From assembly GCF_003762835.1 (NCBI RefSeq), contig NZ_RJWA01000006.1, forward strand, positions 1 to 64,000: a stretch of 64,000 nucleotides of DNA, read 5' to 3'. How positions within the stretch are numbered: position 1 is the stretch's first letter; each line of letters starts with the position of its first letter. This DNA comes from Micromonospora sp. HM5-17. GTDB taxonomy: Bacteria > Actinomycetota > Actinomycetes > Mycobacteriales > Micromonosporaceae. Both the position numbers and the translations under genes were made by a program. The notes beneath the pieces are model-generated. The model had not been told where the DNA came from and made no database searches. It saw only the letters and a list, made by a program, of their open reading frames with translations. Shown one piece after another: positions 54,303 to 63,951 of the stretch.

Positions 54303-56864
54303 TCACAGCGTCTCCAGGGCGCGCGCCGCCGCTTCGGTGCGGGTCCGGGCGCCGAGCTTGCGCATTCCCGAGCGGACGTGGGTCTCCACCGTCTCGCCGG
54401 AGATGCCCAGCCGTCCGGCGATGCGGCGGGTCGGCTCCCCGGCCGCGACCAGCCGGAGCACCTCGCGTTCCCGGTCGGTGAGCTCCCCGTCGGCCCGGCC
54501 GCCGCGCCGGTCGCGGCGGACCGCGTGTCGGCGTAGCGCCCGCCGGGTCCGGCCGAGCAGCACGACCAGGCCGGCCTCCTCGGCCCGCTGCTCGGCGGCG
54601 AGCAGCGTCGCGACGCCGCGGGTCGGGTCCGGCTCGTGCAAGCCGGCCGCGAGCAGGCACCGGACCTCCTCCCGCACGGCCAGGTCACGCCAGTCGGCGG
54701 CGGCCTGGGTGAAGCCGGCCGGGTCGCCGCCGGGGGTGTCCCAGGCGGCCAGCGTCCGCGACACGGGTGGCGGCCGGCCGGTGGCCCCGCCCGGCGCCGC
54801 CGCGGTCCCGTCCGTGCGGCCGTTGGCCGCGGCATCCCGCCCGGCGTCGTACGCCGCCCACCGGGCGGTGATCTGGCGCAGCCCGTCGACCAGGGTCGGC
54901 CCCGCCGGCGGCGGCGCGATGGCCCGCTCGGGTTGGCCGTCGAGCCAGGCCGCCTCCCGGTCCACCCAGTCCAGCACCGGGTCGGCGGTGGCCTCCGGGG
55001 TCCGGGCCAGTCGGGCCCGGGCCGGGCCGAGCAGCCCGCCGTCGGCCTCGACGAGGCTCGCGGCGGCCACGGCGTAGCCGCGGGCCGGTCTCGGCACCGT
55101 GCGGTCGAGGAGGTCGTTGGCCCGGCGTACGGCCTCGTCGGGCGGGAGCGCCGGCAGCCCGCCGCGCAGGGCCGCGCACCACAGCCGGGCCGCGAGGAAG
55201 CGGGTCTGCCAGCTGTAGGCGAGGTCGGCGGCGCAGGTCCGCTCGGCCGCCTCGGCGGCCTGCCCGGCCTCGACCAGCCGTCCGTCGGCGATCAGGGACT
55301 CGACCAGCAGCCAGGCGCTCCACCGGGCGGTCAGCGGGTCGCCGGCCGTCCCGGCGGTCGCGGCGGCGGAGGCCAGCGCGGCCTCCCAGCCCGGCTCGCG
55401 GTCGGCGGCGCGGACCGCGGCCAGCGCGGCCCGTAGCCCCGGGTGCGCGGGCTCCGGGCCGTACCGGGCGGCGAGCCGGGCCGCCATCCCGCTCGCGGCA
55501 GCGGGGTCGGTGCCGAGCTGGGCGAGGAGCAGGATCCGGTCCCGGGTGGCGAGCTGCTCCGCGTCCGCCGCGTCCGGGACCCGGACCGCCACGGCGCGGG
55601 CGGCGGCGAGGTCGCCGAGTTGGAGCAGTGCCTCGGCACGCAGCAGGTCCGGCTCGATTCCGAGTGGCTCGGGGGTGGTCAGTACCCGGACCGCCGCACC
55701 AGGACGACCGCAGGCCAGCGCGGCGCGGGCGGCGGCGACGCGGACCGCCGGCTCCGGCTCGACGCCGGGTAGCGCGCAGGCGGTGAGCAGCAGGTCGGCG
55801 CGGGCGCCGGTGGACCCGGCGGCCGGGGCGGCGGCCAGGGCCCGCCGGTACGCCGCCGGCGCGTCGCCGGCCGCGGCGAGGTGCCGGACCGCCTCGGTGT
55901 GCGGGACGAGGTCGGCCAGCCGCCGGTGCAGCGCCCGTCGGCCGGCGTCATCGAGCAGGCCGGCGGCGATCTCGGCGACGTACGGCGAGACCGGCGCGAC
56001 GACCGGCTCGTCGGTGGCGACGGTCACCAGGCCGGCGTCGACGAGCTCGTCGACGCCGGTGCCGAGGACGGCGGCGGGGGCGGGACGGCCGAGCAGCCCC
56101 AGTGCGGCCATCGCGGTCCGGGCCGGCCGGGTCAGGTCGGCGAGCGCGGTCGCGACGGCGTACCCGACCTGCTCGGCGTCCCGGCCCGGTGGCGCCGGCG
56201 GGTCAGACCCGACCCGCCGGCCGGCCGCGGCCTGACGGGCCAGGGTCACCACCGCCAGCGGCGCTCCGCCGGCACGCCGGACCACGTCGGCCAGCGCCGC
56301 CGGCGGCAGTCCCGGGGCGACCCGACCGGCCAGCGCCGCCGCGGCGTCGGCGTCCAGCGGCGGCACCGCGAGCCATCCGGCCGCGGCCGACCGCAGCGCG
56401 GCGACGGCCGGGGCCGGCAGCCGGTGCGGGGTGCGCAGTGCGACCGCCACCCGGCAGTGCGCCGCCAGCGGCACCAGGGCGGCGAGGGTGGCCGGATCGG
56501 CCCACTGGAGGTCGTCCAGTAGCAGCAGGCCGGCCCGGACCCGGGAGCGGACCGCCTCGGCGAGCAGCGCCGGGTCGTGGGCGGGCAGCCGTACCCGGAC
56601 CGCCCGGGCCAGGGCGAACCCGGGCTCGGCCGGAAGGCTGGCCAGCCCGCCGCCGGCGAAGACCGGCCCCCGGAACGCCGCGCCGAGCCGGGCCAGGGCG
56701 GTGCTGCGTCCGCCGCCCGGCCCGCTGTGCAGGACGACCAGTCCCGGGGACGCCAGCAGGGCCGACGCGGCCGCGACGACGTCGCGGGGCGCGTCGGCCG
56801 CGGCCTCGGGTTCGTCGTGGGGCCGGTACTGGTCGGGCAGGTCGCCGACCGAGGCGTGCCGCAC
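54303..56864 (-). CDS. Large ATP-binding LuxR-family (LAL/MalT-type) regulator
   Basis: An 853-residue signal-transducing ATPase regulator. The NTPase part near the N-terminus has Walker A VVLHSGPGGGRSTALARLG and Walker B AGLLLLDDLQWADPATLA. The long Ala/Arg-rich middle forms helical repeats (LLLTACALPGVEPEPAVRV ... LTTPEPLGIEPDLLRAEALL). The C-terminal LuxR HTH is LTDREREVLRLVAAGEPTRR then IAGRLGISGETVETHVRSG. GTG 56864 is chosen for GGGAGGA in front of VRHASVGDLPDQ. It is divergent from the dynamin-like pair, separated by 207 bp, and could regulate it. Confidence 0.88.
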   Translation of the reverse strand: MRHASVGDLPDQYRPHDEPEAAADAPRDVVAAASALLASPGLVVLHSGPGGGRSTALARLGAAFRGPVFAGGGLASLPAEPGFALARAVRVRLPAHDPALLAEAVRSRVRAGLLLLDDLQWADPATLAALVPLAAHCRVAVALRTPHRLPAPAVAALRSAAAGWLAVPPLDADAAAALAGRVAPGLPPAALADVVRRAGGAPLAVVTLARQAAAGRRVGSDPPAPPGRDAEQVGYAVATALADLTRPARTAMAALGLLGRPAPAAVLGTGVDELVDAGLVTVATDEPVVAPVSPYVAEIAAGLLDDAGRRALHRRLADLVPHTEAVRHLAAAGDAPAAYRRALAAAPAAGSTGARADLLLTACALPGVEPEPAVRVAAARAALACGRPGAAVRVLTTPEPLGIEPDLLRAEALLQLGDLAAARAVAVRVPDAADAEQLATRDRILLLAQLGTDPAAASGMAARLAARYGPEPAHPGLRAALAAVRAADREPGWEAALASAAATAGTAGDPLTARWSAWLLVESLIADGRLVEAGQAAEAAERTCAADLAYSWQTRFLAARLWCAALRGGLPALPPDEAVRRANDLLDRTVPRPARGYAVAAASLVEADGGLLGPARARLARTPEATADPVLDWVDREAAWLDGQPERAIAPPPAGPTLVDGLRQITARWAAYDAGRDAAANGRTDGTAAAPGGATGRPPPVSRTLAAWDTPGGDPAGFTQAAADWRDLAVREEVRCLLAAGLHEPDPTRGVATLLAAEQRAEEAGLVVLLGRTRRALRRHAVRRDRRGGRADGELTDREREVLRLVAAGEPTRRIAGRLGISGETVETHVRSGMRKLGARTRTEAAARALETL

Positions 56865-57071
56865 TGGTCCTCCCCGCCGGGAAGCGACGCCACCGCCGGG
56901 ATGGACGGTGGCACGAACATGGGATCCTGCGCCGGCAGGATATTCGTAGTGTGGTTCCGGCAGGGGCGGCCCGCCCCTGCCGTCGTGTTGCGGAAGGACA
57001 GCAGACGAGATGAGCGCACGCCACCACCGAGTACCTCCCATTCTCGCTGACGGCACCGCCGGCTGACGAGC

Positions 57072-58589
57072 ATGAGCGCAGGTCCGCTCAGTGTCCGGGT
57101 CGCCCGACTCTGTGACGAGGTGGGTCCCCGGCTCGACACCGGTACCGCCGGCCAGGTGCGGGAGATCCGGCGCCGGCTCGACGAGCCGCTGCGGGTGGCG
57201 ATCGCGGGCCGGCTCAAGGCCGGCAAGTCGACGCTGGTGAACGCGTTGATCGGCCGGCGGGTCGCGCCGACCGAGGTCGGCGAGTGCACCCGGATCGTCA
57301 CCCAGTTCCGCTACGGCACGGTGGACCGGGTCGACGTGGTCCGTCGCGACGGCAGCCGGGTCAGCCTGCCCCTGGACGACGCCGGCATGATCCCGCAACG
57401 GCTCGGGGTGCCGCGCCCCGAGATCGGGTACGTCGACGTGACGTTGACCAGCGACCACCTGCGGGACCTGACCGTGCTGGACACGCCCGGGCTGGCGTCG
57501 ACGAACACCTCGGTCAGCGCCGGCGCCCGCCGGTTCCTGTTCGAGTCGGCGGGCGCGCCGTTCGACGACAACATCGACGACGACTCGGCCGGGGCGATCG
57601 CCGGCGCCGAGGCGATCATCTACGTCTTCACCCAGTCGGTCCGGGACGACGACGTGGCGGCGCTGGAGGCGTTCCGGTCGGTCTCGGCCCGGCTGGCCAG
57701 CAACCCGATCAACTCCCTGGGGCTGTTCAACAAGGTGGACAAGCTGGTCGGCGGGGCGGCCGACCCGTGGCCGGTGGCGGGTCCGCTCGCCGCCGACCAG
57801 AGCGCGGTGCTGCGCCGGGTGGTGTCCGAGGTGGTGCCGGTGGTGGGGCTGCTCGCCGAGACCACCGAGGCCGGCCGGCTGACCGCCGCCGACTGCGAGG
57901 CGCTGCGGACCCTCGCCCGGCTCCCGGAGCACGAACGGCTGGTGCTGCTCGCCTCGGTCGACCTGTTCACCTCCCGGGACTGCCCGGTGCCACGGGAGCA
58001 GCGGGAACGGCTGCTGCGGCTGCTGGACCTGTACGGCATCGGGTTCTCCATCGCCCAGTTCGCCGCCCAGCCGCAGCTGTCCAGCGGCGACCTGGTCCGG
58101 TTGCTGTTCCAGGCGTCCGGGTTCCCCCGGCTGCGTCACACTTTGGACCAGGCGTTCCGGTGGCGGACCGACGCGATCAAGGCGGGGTGGGCGTTGTCGG
58201 CGCTGGAGAAGCTGGCCAGCCACGCGCCGCAGCAGCAGGACCGGGAACTGCTGCGAGACGCGATCGAGCAGGTGCTGCAGCAGCCGGAGTACCACCGGCT
58301 GCGGCTGCTGGAGGTCGCCCAGCTGGTCAGCAGCGGCTCGGTGGAACTGCCGGAGCCGATGGAGCAGGAGCTGACCCGACTGGCGCTCTCCACCGACCCA
58401 CGGTGGATCCTCAGCCTGCCCAGCGCCACCCCGGAACAGCTGGCCCGGGCGGCGTTGGACGCCGCCACCCGGTGGCGGGTCTACGCGGTGGCCGGGGCGA
58501 ACCCGGCGCAGTCCCGGGTGGCGCAGGTGGCGCACCGCGGCTTCTTCCTGCTGTCGCAGCGGGTCCGGGCCGAGGGGAGCGTACGGTGA
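57072..58589 (+). CDS. Dynamin-like GTPase, first of a pair
   Basis: A 505-residue dynamin-superfamily GTPase. P-loop VAIAGRLKAGKSTLVNALIG, a conserved Thr in APTEVGECTRIV, the DxxG motif in TVLDTPGLASTNTS, and the base-recognition segment NKVDKLVG. A helical C-terminal half follows with no obvious membrane helix. ATG 57072 is used. Its stop overlaps the next start (58586-58589). Streptomyces DynA/DynB form a similar neighbouring pair at sporulation septa; mycobacterial IniA/IniC are also related. Membrane remodelling in this organism is inferred. Confidence 0.85.
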   Translation: MSAGPLSVRVARLCDEVGPRLDTGTAGQVREIRRRLDEPLRVAIAGRLKAGKSTLVNALIGRRVAPTEVGECTRIVTQFRYGTVDRVDVVRRDGSRVSLPLDDAGMIPQRLGVPRPEIGYVDVTLTSDHLRDLTVLDTPGLASTNTSVSAGARRFLFESAGAPFDDNIDDDSAGAIAGAEAIIYVFTQSVRDDDVAALEAFRSVSARLASNPINSLGLFNKVDKLVGGAADPWPVAGPLAADQSAVLRRVVSEVVPVVGLLAETTEAGRLTAADCEALRTLARLPEHERLVLLASVDLFTSRDCPVPREQRERLLRLLDLYGIGFSIAQFAAQPQLSSGDLVRLLFQASGFPRLRHTLDQAFRWRTDAIKAGWALSALEKLASHAPQQQDRELLRDAIEQVLQQPEYHRLRLLEVAQLVSSGSVELPEPMEQELTRLALSTDPRWILSLPSATPEQLARAALDAATRWRVYAVAGANPAQSRVAQVAHRGFFLLSQRVRAEGSVR

Positions 58590-60496
58590 GCACGACCACC
58601 GGTGGTCCGGCGGCGTCGGCCACCCGCACCGGCGGGGGCGACCCGGACGCGGCGCTGGGTGCCGCCCTCCGCACGGCGATCGACACCGGCCTGGCGTACC
58701 TGCGGAAGGTGGCCCCGGACGCGGCGGCCGAGGTCGACCAGCTGCGGCGCCGGGTCGTCACCCGCCCGTCGATCGTGGTGGTCGGTGAGACGAAACGGGG
58801 CAAGAGCTCCCTGGTCAACGCCCTGATCGGGGTGCCGAATCTCTCCCCGGTCGACGTCGCGGTCGCCACCGCCTGCTACCTGGAGTTCGTGCCCGGTGCG
58901 CAGGTTGGGGCGAAGGCCTGGCTGCCGGGCCGCGCCGAGCCGGTACCGCTGGAGGTGTCGCAGCTGCGGGACTGGGCCACCCCGCTGGGCCGGCTCCCCG
59001 ACGACCAGCGGCCGCCCCGGCACATCGAGGTCACCCATCCGGCGCCGCTGCTGCAGTACCTGAGTCTGGTCGACACCCCGGGCACCGGGGGCCTCGACCC
59101 GGCCCACGCCCAGATCGCGCTCGAGGCGGCGGCCCAGGCCACCGCGCTGCTCTTCGTCGTCGACGCGGCGGCCCCGTTCACGCAGCCGGAACTGGAGTTC
59201 CTGATCGAGGCGAGCAAGCGGGTCAACCTGGTGGTGTTCGCGCTGACCAAGACGGACGCCTACCCTGGGTGGCGGACCATCCTGGCCGACAACCGGGGGC
59301 AGTTGCAGGCGCACGCGCCCCGCTTCGGGTCCGCGCCGTGGTTCCCGGTCTCGGCCCGGCTGGCCGAACTGGCGCGGACGATGCCCGCGGAGGTGGCCGG
59401 CGAGCTGGTCCGCGAGTCCCGCGTCACGGCGCTGCAGCACGCCCTGGTGGGGCTCGCCGGCCGTGGGCACCTGCTGCGGCAGGCGAATGTGCTGCGGACG
59501 GTCCGCAGCGAGCTGGTCAGCGTCGACCTGGAGCTCGGCGAGCGGCTGCGGGCGACCGACCCCGATCCGGCCGACCTGGCCCGGGTCAAGCAGGAGCGGG
59601 CGGCGGTGGCGGCGCGTAAACGGACCGAGTCGCGGCAGTGGTCGCTGGCGTTGAACACCGAGACCCAGCGGGCGCGGGTGGAGGCGACCGGGCTGCTGCG
59701 CAGCTACGTCGGCGCCCTGCAGGAGGACTTCCTGAACCGGATCGACTTCGCGCGCGGTGACGACCTGCGCACGCTGCCGCAGCAGGTCGACGAGGCGTTG
59801 CACGCGCTGTCGGTCCGGCTGTCGGCGGACCTTGAGGTGCGGTTCCGGCAGGTCGGGGAACGGGTGCTGGCCGAGGTCTTCCAGCCCGACGAGCTGCAGT
59901 TCGTGCTGGGCCGGCTGAACGCGACGCTGCGGCACGCGCTGGCCAGCAAGCCGCGCCGCGACGCCGGGACGGACAACATGATGATCGCCCTGTCGGCGGG
60001 CGGGATGGCGTTCATGGCCGGTCGGGGCGCGATGGCCGGTGCCTCCGCGCTCGGTGCCGGGGCGCTGGTCGGCGGTGGCCTGCTGATCCCGTTCGCCGGC
60101 CTCGGGCTGGGACTGGCCGCCGGCGGGTTCATCCTGTACCGGCGGCGGGTGCAGAGCGACCGGCAGCAGGCCCGGACCTGGCTGCGGGAGGTGGTCGCCG
60201 ACGCCCGGGCCGCGCTGTCGGACGAGATCACGCACCGGTTCACCGACCTGCAGTACGCGTTGACGCTCGCCCTGGACGACGCGATCGAACGACGGCTGCG
60301 CCAGCTCGACGCCCGGATCGCCGAGATCGACGCGGCGGTGGCGGAGGACCAGGCCAGCCGGGCTCGACGGCGGGCCGCGACCCAGGCCGAGCGGGACGCC
60401 GTCCGGGCCAGGATCAAGCAGGTCGACGAGGTGCTGCAGCGGGCTCGGGCACTCGCCCCGAGGCCGGCGGCCACCGAGGGACGGGCCGGGACGTGA
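58586..60496 (+). CDS. Dynamin-like GTPase, second of a pair, with membrane segment
   Basis: A 636-residue dynamin-like GTPase. P-loop VVVGETKRGKSSLVNALIG, DxxG in SLVDTPGTGGLDP and TKTDAYPG for guanine recognition. A pair of hydrophobic segments lies at about residues 468-520 (MMIALSAGGMAFMAGRGAM ... LIPFAGLGLGLAAGGFIL), followed by a coiled-coil stalk part (RQLDARIAEIDAAVAEDQAS). So this copy inserts into the membrane and the first probably binds it as a partner. The start GTG 58586 overlaps the first gene's stop. An acidic protein gene follows. Confidence 0.87.
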   Translation: MSTTTGGPAASATRTGGGDPDAALGAALRTAIDTGLAYLRKVAPDAAAEVDQLRRRVVTRPSIVVVGETKRGKSSLVNALIGVPNLSPVDVAVATACYLEFVPGAQVGAKAWLPGRAEPVPLEVSQLRDWATPLGRLPDDQRPPRHIEVTHPAPLLQYLSLVDTPGTGGLDPAHAQIALEAAAQATALLFVVDAAAPFTQPELEFLIEASKRVNLVVFALTKTDAYPGWRTILADNRGQLQAHAPRFGSAPWFPVSARLAELARTMPAEVAGELVRESRVTALQHALVGLAGRGHLLRQANVLRTVRSELVSVDLELGERLRATDPDPADLARVKQERAAVAARKRTESRQWSLALNTETQRARVEATGLLRSYVGALQEDFLNRIDFARGDDLRTLPQQVDEALHALSVRLSADLEVRFRQVGERVLAEVFQPDELQFVLGRLNATLRHALASKPRRDAGTDNMMIALSAGGMAFMAGRGAMAGASALGAGALVGGGLLIPFAGLGLGLAAGGFILYRRRVQSDRQQARTWLREVVADARAALSDEITHRFTDLQYALTLALDDAIERRLRQLDARIAEIDAAVAEDQASRARRRAATQAERDAVRARIKQVDEVLQRARALAPRPAATEGRAGT

Positions 60497-60569
60497 CCGG
60501 GCAGAGCCGGGCCCCTGACCGGGGCGGGCGTCCGGACCGGCACGGCGGCGTACGCGGCGGGGAGGCACG

Positions 60570-61271
60570 ATGACGGAACACTGGGGCGGCTGGCCGCAGG
60601 ACCAGCCGGACTTCGAGGGACCGGATGCCGGCGACCCGGTCGACGACGGCCTCCACCACCCGGACGACGCCACGGTCGACCCGGCGGGGACGGGTGCCGA
60701 CTATCCCGTCGAGGGATTCGGCGACGCCGACCTCGACCCGTACGGCGAGGATCCGGCCGGCTACCCGCCGGCGGACGGCGTCGGTGACGACCCCTACGCC
60801 GGGGTCGACCCGTGGGTCGCGGACGCCCCGTGGGGCGAGGAGGCGCTTCCCGACGGCGAGGTCGGCTTCGGGCCGGCGGACGGCCTGCCGGAGTCGGGGA
60901 CGGAGGTGCCCGCCGAGGTCGGCTTCGGCCCAGCGGACCCGCCGGTCGGCGCCGACCCCGACCTCGACCCGTACGGCGACCCGGCGCAGTGGCCCCCGAC
61001 CGACCCCGGACCGGTCGAGGGGTTCGGGCCCGCGCCCGAGCCCGTTGACGGGTTCCCCTGGGCCGACCCGGACCTGCTCGGACCGCCCGGCGACGGTCCG
61101 GCGCCGGACCCGTCGGTGGTGACCGGGGGCACACCGCGGCCGGACGAGCTCGCCGAGTACGCCGCGGCGGACCTGCCGGACGACGGTGACCCCTGGTCGG
61201 CGCTGGCGGCCTCGGACGACCCGGCGACCAGCGCCCTGGCCCGCTTCTGGGGGCCGGCCGAGGACCGGTAG
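60570..61271 (+). CDS. Acidic Asp/Pro/Gly-rich disordered protein after the dynamin pair
   Basis: A 233-residue, strongly acidic, low-complexity protein. It contains repeated short motifs: DLDPYG(E/D)DPA (two copies), EVGFGPADG/P (two copies) and EGFGPAPEP-like segments, all separated by Pro/Asp spacers. No membrane or signal segment. ATG 60570 has GGGGAGG upstream. It directly follows the two GTPases, 73 bp after them, so it is likely part of the same operon; the repeats with regular aromatic spacing (YG, FG, WP) suggest a flexible binding scaffold. The last 30 residues (DPWSALAASDDPATSALARF) look better ordered. Function unknown. Confidence 0.7.
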   Translation: MTEHWGGWPQDQPDFEGPDAGDPVDDGLHHPDDATVDPAGTGADYPVEGFGDADLDPYGEDPAGYPPADGVGDDPYAGVDPWVADAPWGEEALPDGEVGFGPADGLPESGTEVPAEVGFGPADPPVGADPDLDPYGDPAQWPPTDPGPVEGFGPAPEPVDGFPWADPDLLGPPGDGPAPDPSVVTGGTPRPDELAEYAAADLPDDGDPWSALAASDDPATSALARFWGPAEDR

Positions 61272-61339
61272 GCCGGCGAGGCGCGGGAGTCACCGGCTGG
61301 TGTGCCGCGGACAGCGGTGCCCCCGCCCGCGTCGACCAT

Positions 61340-61367
61340 CAGGTGGCCCGGTCATCCAGGCCACCTG
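61340..61367 (+). terminator. Hairpin after the dynamin operon
   Basis: A 9-bp perfect stem CAGGTGGCC (61340-61348) and GGCCACCTG (61359-61367) with a 10-base loop, followed by a short T-rich patch (GCTGTTTGCC). It is about 70 bp past the acidic-protein stop. Confidence 0.55.
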
Positions 61368-61521
61368 CGGTGCTGTTTGCCCGACGGGTCCCGGAACCGA
61401 CCCGGATACTGGAGTCCGGCCCCCATTCCGGCGGCCGGTCGCGGCGGCGATCCGCCAACGGAGGTACCCGTTGGTCCGGGTCGACCAGCGCGACATCCGC
61501 GGCGGAGACGGACGTGAGCTG

Positions 61522-62988
61522 ATGACGGAGACGACACGCGACCGCCCGGCGGCAACGGCCCAGATCGGGGTGACCGGGCTGGCGGTGATGGGTCGCAACC
61601 TCGCCCGCAACCTTGCCCGACACGGGTTCCGGGTGGCCGTGCACAACCGGTCGCCGGAGCGGACCCGCAGTCTCGTCGCCGAGCACGGCCACGAGGGGAC
61701 CTTCGTGCCGAGCGAGTCGATGGCCGACTTCGTGGCGTCGCTGACGCGGCCCCGGGCCGTCATCGTGATGGTGAAGGCGGGTGGGCCCACCGATGCCGTC
61801 ATCGACGAGCTCGTCCCGCTGCTGGAGCCCGGCGACATCGTCGTCGACTGCGGCAACGCGCACTTCGCCGACACGCAGCGGCGCGAGGCCGCGCTCCGCG
61901 CGCACGGGCTGCACTTCGTCGGCACCGGCGTCTCTGGCGGCGAGGAGGGGGCGCTGCGCGGGCCGAGCATCATGCCCGGCGGCTCGGCCGAGGCGTACCG
62001 CACGCTCGGGCCGATCCTCGAGTCGATCGCGGCCCGGGTCGACGACGTACCCTGCTGCGTCCACATCGGCCCGGGCGGCGCCGGCCACTTCGTCAAGATG
62101 GTCCACAACGGGATCGAGTACGCCGACATGCAGCTCATCGCCGAGGCGTACGACCTGCTGCGGGAGCGGCTCGGCGCCACCCCGGCCGAGATCGGCGACA
62201 TCTTCGCCGACTGGAACACCGGCGACCTGGAGTCCTTCCTCATCGAGATCACCGCCGACGTGCTGCGGCACGTCGACGCCCGTACCGGACGCCCGTTCGT
62301 CGACGTGGTGCTCGACCAGGCCGGGCAGAAGGGCACCGGCCGGTGGACGGTGCAGAGCGCGCTCGACCTCGGCGTACCGATCACCGCGATCGCCGAGGCG
62401 ACCTTCGCCCGCTCCCTCTCCGGACACCCGGGGCAGCGGGCCGCGGCGGCCCGCGCCTACCGCGACGCGGCCGGGACGGCCCCGGGCGGAGCCGTGGACC
62501 GGGACGCCTTCGTCGAGGACGTCCGGCGGGCCCTCTACGCATCCAAGATCGTCGCGTACGCCCAGGGCTTCGACCAGATCCGGGCCGGCAGCGAGGAGTA
62601 CGGCTGGGGTATCAACCTGGCCGCCCTGGCAACGATCTGGCGCGGCGGCTGCATCATCCGGGCCCGCTTCCTCAACCGGATCCGTGAGGCGTACGAGGCC
62701 GATCCCGACCTGCCGACGCTGCTGGTGGCGCCGTACTTCGTGCCGCGGGTCGCCGAGAGCGTCGCCAGTTGGCGCCGGGTCGTCGGGTACGCGGCACAGG
62801 CCGGCGTCCCGGCTCCCGCCTTCGCCTCCTCGCTCGCCTACGTCGACGGGCTGCGCCGCGACCGGCTGCCCGCCGCGCTGATCCAGGGCCTGCGGGACAA
62901 CTTCGGCGCCCACACCTACCGCCGGGTCGACGCCGAGGGCAGCTTCCACACCCGGTGGTCCGGCGACCGGACCGAGATACCCGCCTGA
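61522..62988 (+). CDS. gndA: 6-phosphogluconate dehydrogenase, decarboxylating
   Basis: A 488-residue enzyme of the pentose phosphate pathway that converts 6-phosphogluconate to ribulose 5-phosphate, CO2 and NADPH. The cofactor motif is GVTGLAVMGRNLARNLARHG, with Arg in HNRSPERT fitting NADP. Signature GTGVSGGEEGALRGPSIMPG, catalytic GGAGHFVKMVHNGIEYADMQ, and C-terminal WRGGCIIRARFLNRI are intact. ATG 61522 has GGACGTGAG upstream. The length fits the long homodimeric type (E. coli Gnd), not the short type seen in many actinobacteria. Confidence 0.96.
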   Translation: MTETTRDRPAATAQIGVTGLAVMGRNLARNLARHGFRVAVHNRSPERTRSLVAEHGHEGTFVPSESMADFVASLTRPRAVIVMVKAGGPTDAVIDELVPLLEPGDIVVDCGNAHFADTQRREAALRAHGLHFVGTGVSGGEEGALRGPSIMPGGSAEAYRTLGPILESIAARVDDVPCCVHIGPGGAGHFVKMVHNGIEYADMQLIAEAYDLLRERLGATPAEIGDIFADWNTGDLESFLIEITADVLRHVDARTGRPFVDVVLDQAGQKGTGRWTVQSALDLGVPITAIAEATFARSLSGHPGQRAAAARAYRDAAGTAPGGAVDRDAFVEDVRRALYASKIVAYAQGFDQIRAGSEEYGWGINLAALATIWRGGCIIRARFLNRIREAYEADPDLPTLLVAPYFVPRVAESVASWRRVVGYAAQAGVPAPAFASSLAYVDGLRRDRLPAALIQGLRDNFGAHTYRRVDAEGSFHTRWSGDRTEIPA

Positions 62989-63133
62989 CCCGGCCCGACC
63001 GGGTGGCCGTCCACCCGCATGTGGGCGGGGGCACCCGGGGTCCGGCCAACCCGCCGCGGCGGCCGGCGGAGCGGATCGGGCAAGTCCCGCACCGGTCGAC
63101 GGCGCACGACCGACCACCGGCCATACTCGCCGG

Positions 63134-63907
63134 GTGCTCCGGGACTTCGCCTACCTCGACGCGCCGACCCCGCTGGCCTTCGCGCACCGGGGCGGCGCCG
63201 CCCGCGGCGACGAGAACACGGTCGAGGCGTTCGCCCGCGCGGTCGCGCTCGGCTACCGGTACGTCGAGACCGACGTACACGCCACCGCCGACGGCGTACC
63301 GGTGGTCTTCCACGACGCGACCCTGACGCGGATGACCGGCGCACGGGGCCGGATCGCCCAGCTACGCTGGGCCGACCTGCGGAGCATCCGGGTCGGCGGG
63401 GCCGCCGCGATCCCCCGACTCGACGATATCCTCGCGGCCTGGCCGCAGATCCGGTTCAACGTCGACGTCAAGGCCGACGACGCGGTCGACCCGACGGTGG
63501 CGACGATCGAGCGGTGCGGCGCCGGCGAGCGGGTCCTGCTCGCGTCGTTCAGTGACGCCCGGCTGGCCCGGCTACGCCGCGCCGCCGGGCCGAAGGTGGC
63601 CACCTCGCTCGGCCTGCGCGGGGTCGCCCGGCTCCGGCTGGCATCGCTGGCGGGCCGTCGTCTGGCGCTGCCGCCGTCGGTGGTCGCCGCCCAGGTGCCG
63701 GTCCGCTACCGCGGGGTCCGCGTCGTCGACCGGCGCTTCGTCGACCACGTGCACCGGCTCGGCCTGCAGGTGCACGTCTGGACCATCGACGATCCTGCCG
63801 AGATGCACGAGTTACTGGATCTGGGTGTGGATGGCATCATGACCGATCACGTCGACGTGCTGCGCGCGGCGTACCTCAGCCGCGGCCACTGGCCCACCGA
63901 CCGGTAG
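63134..63907 (+). CDS. Glycerophosphodiester phosphodiesterase
   Basis: A 257-residue GDPD family enzyme that hydrolyses glycerophosphodiesters to glycerol 3-phosphate and an alcohol. Catalytic His and metal site residues appear in FAHRGGAARGDENTVEAFAR and the Glu-x-Asp in YVETDVHATADGVPVVFHD, with a second conserved His. No signal peptide, so a cytoplasmic enzyme. GTG 63134. It ends DGIMTDHVDVLRAAY as typical for the family. Confidence 0.93.
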   Translation: MLRDFAYLDAPTPLAFAHRGGAARGDENTVEAFARAVALGYRYVETDVHATADGVPVVFHDATLTRMTGARGRIAQLRWADLRSIRVGGAAAIPRLDDILAAWPQIRFNVDVKADDAVDPTVATIERCGAGERVLLASFSDARLARLRRAAGPKVATSLGLRGVARLRLASLAGRRLALPPSVVAAQVPVRYRGVRVVDRRFVDHVHRLGLQVHVWTIDDPAEMHELLDLGVDGIMTDHVDVLRAAYLSRGHWPTDR

Positions 63908-63951
63908 GTCGGCCTGGGACCGGGCCGCCCGAGCCTTGCCGAAGGACGACC

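Noticed and set aside
54303-58535. A single 1410-residue minus-strand gene extending over the dynamin gene
   Set aside because: The part beyond 56864 is the antisense of the first dynamin-like GTPase and has no domain; GTG 56864 has a good ribosome binding site.
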